In this document: piece by piece, positions 61,045 through 64,000 of the stretch
How positions within the stretch are numbered: position 1 is the first letter of the stretch
How the letters are laid out: each line of letters begins with the position of its first letter
Assembly: GCA_022402525.1 (NCBI GenBank)
Contig: JAKRSB010000122.1
Coordinates: forward strand, 1-64,000
Reading direction: 5' to 3'
Length of the DNA stretch: 64,000 bases
DNA from: Thermosynechococcaceae cyanobacterium MS004
GTDB taxonomy: Bacteria > Cyanobacteriota > Cyanobacteriia > Thermosynechococcales > Thermosynechococcaceae
Notes under the pieces: generated by a model
The model's database searches: none
What the model was told of the DNA's origin: nothing
The model's input: only the letters and a program-made list of their open reading frames with translations
Program-made: the position numbers and the translations under genes

Positions 61045-63003
61045 TTACTCTACCGTGACGGATTTTGCGAGGTTGCGGGGCTGATCGACATCCAGTCCTC
61101 GGAGGGCAGCAATATGGTAGGCCAGGAGCTGGAGGGGAATCACCGTTAGGACGGGGGAGAGCAGCTCATCAATTTCTGGGACGGGCAATAAGGTATCGAA
61201 GGTGTCCTGGGCGTCCTGTTCGTTCATGGGGGTAACGCCGATGAGCTGGGCATCTCTGGCTCTGGCTTCTTGGGCATTGGAGAGCACTTTTTCAAAGACT
61301 GTCCCCGGCATGGCGATCGCCACTACGGGCACTTTGGCATCGAGGAGCGCAATGGGGCCATGCTTCATTTCTCCAGCGGGGTAGCCCTCGGCGTGGATAT
61401 AGCTAATTTCTTTGAGCTTGAGGGCACCTTCGAGGGCGATGGGGAAATTGATGCCGCGACCGAGGTAGATAAAGTCGTGGGTATCGAGGAAATTATGGGC
61501 GAGGGTTTCCACATAGCGCTCTTGGCTTTCTAAAATCTGCTCGACTAGTGCCGGAAGCTGGCGTAGACCTTCCACAATTTCGCCCATGCGCGTTGGGGTT
61601 AGGGTTTGGCGATGGTGAGACAGATCCAGCGCCAGTAGATAAAAGGCAATGAGCTGAGCCACAAAGGTTTTGGTGGCCGCCACCCCAATTTCAATGCCCG
61701 CATGGGTGTCAATGACGTGGGGAATCATGCGCCCCAGGGAGCTTTCGGGGCGATTGGTGATGCCTAAAAATCGGGCGCGATAGGTATCGGTTTTGTCGGC
61801 GCGGCGCTTGCCCTCTAGCTCTAGGGCGGCTAGGGTGTCTGCGGTTTCACCGGATTGGGTGACGCCAATCATCAGGGTGTTGGGGGTGAGGGGCGCAGGC
61901 GCGTAGCGGAACTCAGAGGCATAATGCACTTCTGTGGGGATGCCCGCCACTTGCTCTAGTAGGTACTTACCAACCAAACTGGCATGCCAGCTTGTCCCAC
62001 AGGCCAAGATATGGATTTGCTGAAGGTCTGTGTACAGGTCTGCCGGAAGATTTAATCGAATGGGGCTTTGAGATGGGCTTTGAGGCTGGCCGCTTTGAGG
62101 CTGGCCGCTTTGAAGCTGGTCGGGCTGCCAAGCGTCATCTAAATAGTTTTCGAGGCAGGTGCGGACCACACCGGGCTGCTCATAGATTTCCTTGAGCATG
62201 AAGTGCTTGAAGCCCTGTTTTTCTACCATCACAGGGTTCCAGCTTAGGGTTCTGGGGGTTTTGCGGAGGCGATCGCCATTGAAATGATAGACCTCAACTC
62301 CGGTACAGGTGAGTCGGGCAATTTCGCCATTATCCAGGGGCAGAATGGTTTGGGTATAGGCAATGAGGGCGGGGGTATCGGAAGCGCAGTAAAATTCGCC
62401 CTGCCCATAGCCAATCACCAACGGAGCCTGCTGTCGCGCCACAATGAGCTCGTTGGGGAAGTCTGCTGAAATGACGGCGATCGCAAAAGCGCCCTGGAGC
62501 TGATTGACCGCTGCGCGCACGGCACGAAGGAGTAGAGAGGCGTGATCGGCCTTGACCACTGGTGCCTCCGCAGAGTCCGACTGGAACTGCTGGAGGTGAT
62601 CGGCAATGAGGTGAGGGATGACTTCTGTATCGGTTTCTGAGCGAAAGGTGTAGCCCTTTTGCTTGAGGAGTTCGCGGAGTTCTCGATAGTTTTCAATAAT
62701 GCCGTTCTGCACCACCGCCAGCCGCTCCTGTTCATCACGGTGGGGGTGGGCGTTGTATTCTTCGGGCTTGCCGTGGGTGGCCCAGCGCGTATGGCCAATG
62801 CCTAGCGAGGCTGGATATTCCCAAGTGGTCAACTTATCGGCCAGGTTATGGAGCTTACCTTTGGCGCGGATACAGTGCAGCTCGCCCTCCCAGATTGCCG
62901 CAATCCCCGCAGAGTCATACCCGCGATACTCTAGCTTCTGGAGGCCAGAGAGCAGAATTTGACTGGCTTGCTGGGGGCCAATATAGCCAACAATTCCACA
63001 CAT
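61045..63003 (-). CDS. glmS: Glutamine-fructose-6-phosphate aminotransferase (isomerizing)
   Basis: The 652-residue product makes glucosamine-6-phosphate for peptidoglycan and LPS. It starts MCGIVGYIGPQ with the nucleophile Cys2, then GIGHTRWATHGKPEEYNAHPH and LKQKGYTFRSETDTEVIPHL. Two SIS domains follow (ACGTSWHASLVGKYLLEQVA, GVTQSGETADTLAALE, GRGINFPIALEGALKLKEIS), ending NLAKSVTVE. The linker between halves has an extra QSGQPQSGQPQSPSQSP stretch encoded by three 15-bp tandem units (62078-62122). No glmS ribozyme is expected or seen. ATG at 63003. Confidence 0.97.
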   Translation of the reverse strand: MCGIVGYIGPQQASQILLSGLQKLEYRGYDSAGIAAIWEGELHCIRAKGKLHNLADKLTTWEYPASLGIGHTRWATHGKPEEYNAHPHRDEQERLAVVQNGIIENYRELRELLKQKGYTFRSETDTEVIPHLIADHLQQFQSDSAEAPVVKADHASLLLRAVRAAVNQLQGAFAIAVISADFPNELIVARQQAPLVIGYGQGEFYCASDTPALIAYTQTILPLDNGEIARLTCTGVEVYHFNGDRLRKTPRTLSWNPVMVEKQGFKHFMLKEIYEQPGVVRTCLENYLDDAWQPDQLQSGQPQSGQPQSPSQSPIRLNLPADLYTDLQQIHILACGTSWHASLVGKYLLEQVAGIPTEVHYASEFRYAPAPLTPNTLMIGVTQSGETADTLAALELEGKRRADKTDTYRARFLGITNRPESSLGRMIPHVIDTHAGIEIGVAATKTFVAQLIAFYLLALDLSHHRQTLTPTRMGEIVEGLRQLPALVEQILESQERYVETLAHNFLDTHDFIYLGRGINFPIALEGALKLKEISYIHAEGYPAGEMKHGPIALLDAKVPVVAIAMPGTVFEKVLSNAQEARARDAQLIGVTPMNEQDAQDTFDTLLPVPEIDELLSPVLTVIPLQLLAYHIAALRGLDVDQPRNLAKSVTVE

Positions 63004-63111
63004 ACCGCAATTCCTTTGCTGTCACGATCAGCCTAATGGAGAAGAAGCACATCTATATCTAGGCGCTGTACTACAGTCTAGGGGACTGGGGCGAGCTGTT
63101 TGAGCCAGTAT

Positions 63112-63143
63112 AGTTTCTAGACCCTGAAGTTTCTAGACCCTGC
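63112..63143. repeat. 16-bp tandem duplication upstream of glmS
   Basis: Two copies of agtttctagaccctg(a/c) in the spacer between eda and glmS. Confidence 0.85.
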
Positions 63144-63176
63144 TGCTCAGCCTTGCATCAAGATCCTCAATAACGT

Positions 63177-63932
63177 TTACAGCGCCATGCTAGGCGAGGT
63201 GGTTTGCTGGGTCTGCAAGCTATGAACCAAATTTTGCATTCGATTCGTGATCGCCTGCCAGTCCCGCTGCTGTACCGATGCTGGGGGAAATAGATCCTCG
63301 GCTAACCCCAAGGCGATCGCCCCAGCCTCAATAAACGCTCTGGCGTTCTCCAGGGTGACGCCACCTGTGGGAATCAGTGGAATGCGATCAAGGGGTGCCT
63401 GAAGGCGACGAATATAGTCCACGCCGCCCACCGCGCCCACGGGGAAGACCTTGACGGCACTGGCCCCCGCATTCCAGGCGGTGACAATTTCTGTGGGCGT
63501 CAGGGTGCCCGGATGCATCGGAATCTGGCGATCGCGTCCGTACTGAATCATCTCCGCGTCGGTGTGGGGCATGAAGGCAAACTGTATTCCCGCCAAAATT
63601 GCCAGCTTCAGATCGGCAAGGCTGAGCAGCGTTCCGCAGCCAATCAGACAGTGGGGCAGTTCGGTTCGCAAGGTTTCAATTAGCGTTCCAGGGCGATCGC
63701 TGTTCCAGGTGACTTCGATAAGGCGACAGCCCCCTGCTGCCACCGCCTTTGCCATATCGCGTCCTAGGGCAATATCATCCGTGCGGATCACGGCGATCGC
63801 CCGATGGATTTTCAGAACTTCTAGCCAATCCTGATTTGCGAGGTGAGGCTCCTGGGGAAAAGCTGCACCGTTCGGTTTTAGGCTTGATTCTAGCTTCGGT
63901 TTTGAGCGCCGCAATGGCTTAACGGTTGGCAT
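63177..63932 (-). CDS. eda: KDPG/KHG aldolase
   Basis: The 251-residue product is a class I aldolase of the KDPG/KHG type, which splits 2-keto-3-deoxy-6-phosphogluconate (Entner-Doudoroff) and 4-hydroxy-2-oxoglutarate. The catalytic Glu73 lies in CRLIEVTWNS and the Schiff-base Lys161 in ASAVKVFPVGAVGG; LIGCGTLLS and IPLIPTGGVTLENA are also present. About 34 residues precede the conserved start, so the true start may lie downstream of ATG 63932. The ATG overlaps the 3' end of a possible upstream gene by 14 bp. Confidence 0.88.
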   Translation of the reverse strand: MPTVKPLRRSKPKLESSLKPNGAAFPQEPHLANQDWLEVLKIHRAIAVIRTDDIALGRDMAKAVAAGGCRLIEVTWNSDRPGTLIETLRTELPHCLIGCGTLLSLADLKLAILAGIQFAFMPHTDAEMIQYGRDRQIPMHPGTLTPTEIVTAWNAGASAVKVFPVGAVGGVDYIRRLQAPLDRIPLIPTGGVTLENARAFIEAGAIALGLAEDLFPPASVQQRDWQAITNRMQNLVHSLQTQQTTSPSMAL

Positions 63933-64000
63933 AGGCCGCGATGGGTTCTTTGATCCAGCGGATATAGAGATGCTTAAAGGTGGACTTTAGAACACGGGGC
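63919..64000 (-). CDS. Possible 3' end of a gene running off the window
   Basis: Reading leftward from the window edge an open frame gives PRVLKSTFKHLYIRWIKEPI and then AAYANR before a TAA at 63919-63921. It overlaps the eda start by 14 bp, a typical operon junction. Only 26 codons are visible, so neither family nor reality can be settled. Confidence 0.35.
   Translation of the reverse strand, partial: PRVLKSTFKHLYIRWIKEPIAAYANR

Noticed and set aside
192-63143. Tandem arrays as iterated binding sites (iterons) or an origin of replication
   Set aside because: Unit sequences differ at every locus, and no dnaA, repA or DnaA-box cluster accompanies them.
61045-63176. glmS ribozyme upstream of glmS
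   Set aside because: The 170-bp leader lacks the ribozyme core and contains a 16-bp duplication; cyanobacterial glmS is not known to carry it.
1-64000. GCGATCGC palindromes as regulatory sites
   Set aside because: They occur inside and between genes alike at high frequency, as expected for HIP1 in cyanobacteria.

Overview
The window is chromosomal DNA from a cyanobacterium. The octamer GCGATCGC (HIP1) recurs throughout. The gene content is also cyanobacterial: NDH-1L subunits NdhF1 and NdhD1, a HemJ-type protoporphyrinogen oxidase, a fused pantoate ligase/cytidylate kinase, an RpaA-like response regulator whose receiver Asp is residue 53, the ClpR/ClpP3 pair, a NIL-domain ferredoxin, a COP23 protein, DUF1997 and DUF4912 proteins, and a truncated KdpD. 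Genes lie on both strands in short units, mostly separated by spacers of 100-600 bp. I cannot name the genus; a Leptolyngbya-like or Synechococcus-like lineage would fit.

Layout. 0-8 kb: an end-truncated dispersed repeat, an A-type Fe-S carrier, a mannose-6-phosphate isomerase-like cupin, a secreted phosphodiester glycosidase, DUF1997 and LTxxQ proteins, and a DUF4912 regulator candidate. 8-18 kb: COP23, purH, a carboxylesterase, a thioredoxin-like protein, clpR-clpP3, hemJ, a histidine kinase, a secreted protein with a duplicated domain, and queC. 18-25 kb is an accessory pocket: an intact vapBC, a dead parDE, two HNH fragments, a GT39 membrane glycosyltransferase, a coupled histidine kinase/NarL pair, and an AT-rich XRE-ImmA plus PIN-like pair. 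25-38 kb: truncated kdpD, trpC, panC/cmk, an aminotransferase, a type II NADH dehydrogenase, a NIL ferredoxin, rqcH, remA, a complete MITE-like element, a Uma2 gene, gmk and queG. 38-46 kb: a two-gene cassette of unknown function, dnaX, a zinc peptidase, a CobD-like decarboxylase, hup, an 800-bp repeat-rich spacer and a YaaW-like gene. 46-54 kb: NnrU/Z-ISO, thioredoxin, ndhF1-ndhD1, fni, tRNA-Asn and rpaA. 54-64 kb: a GIY-YIG protein, a lytic transglycosylase, an unknown protein, a polyphosphate kinase carrying an IF2_N-like domain, glmS and a KDPG aldolase.

The core genes serve respiration and cyclic electron flow (ndhF, ndhD, type II NDH), tetrapyrrole, isoprenoid and carotenoid synthesis (hemJ, fni, NnrU), queuosine (queC, queG), purines (purH, gmk), proteostasis (clpR/clpP3, rqcH) and cell wall precursors and turnover (glmS, transglycosylase).

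The most unusual large-scale signal is that at least 25 intergenic spacers carry their own short tandem duplication. Units are 11-18 bp, most often 13, 15 or 16 bp, and the unit sequence differs at every locus. The same process appears inside several genes, where the units are multiples of three. Other points of interest are the 157-bp element with 13-bp terminal inverted repeats lying between remA and gmk, the IF2_N-PPK1 fusion, and two uncharacterised two-gene cassettes that lack HIP1 sites.
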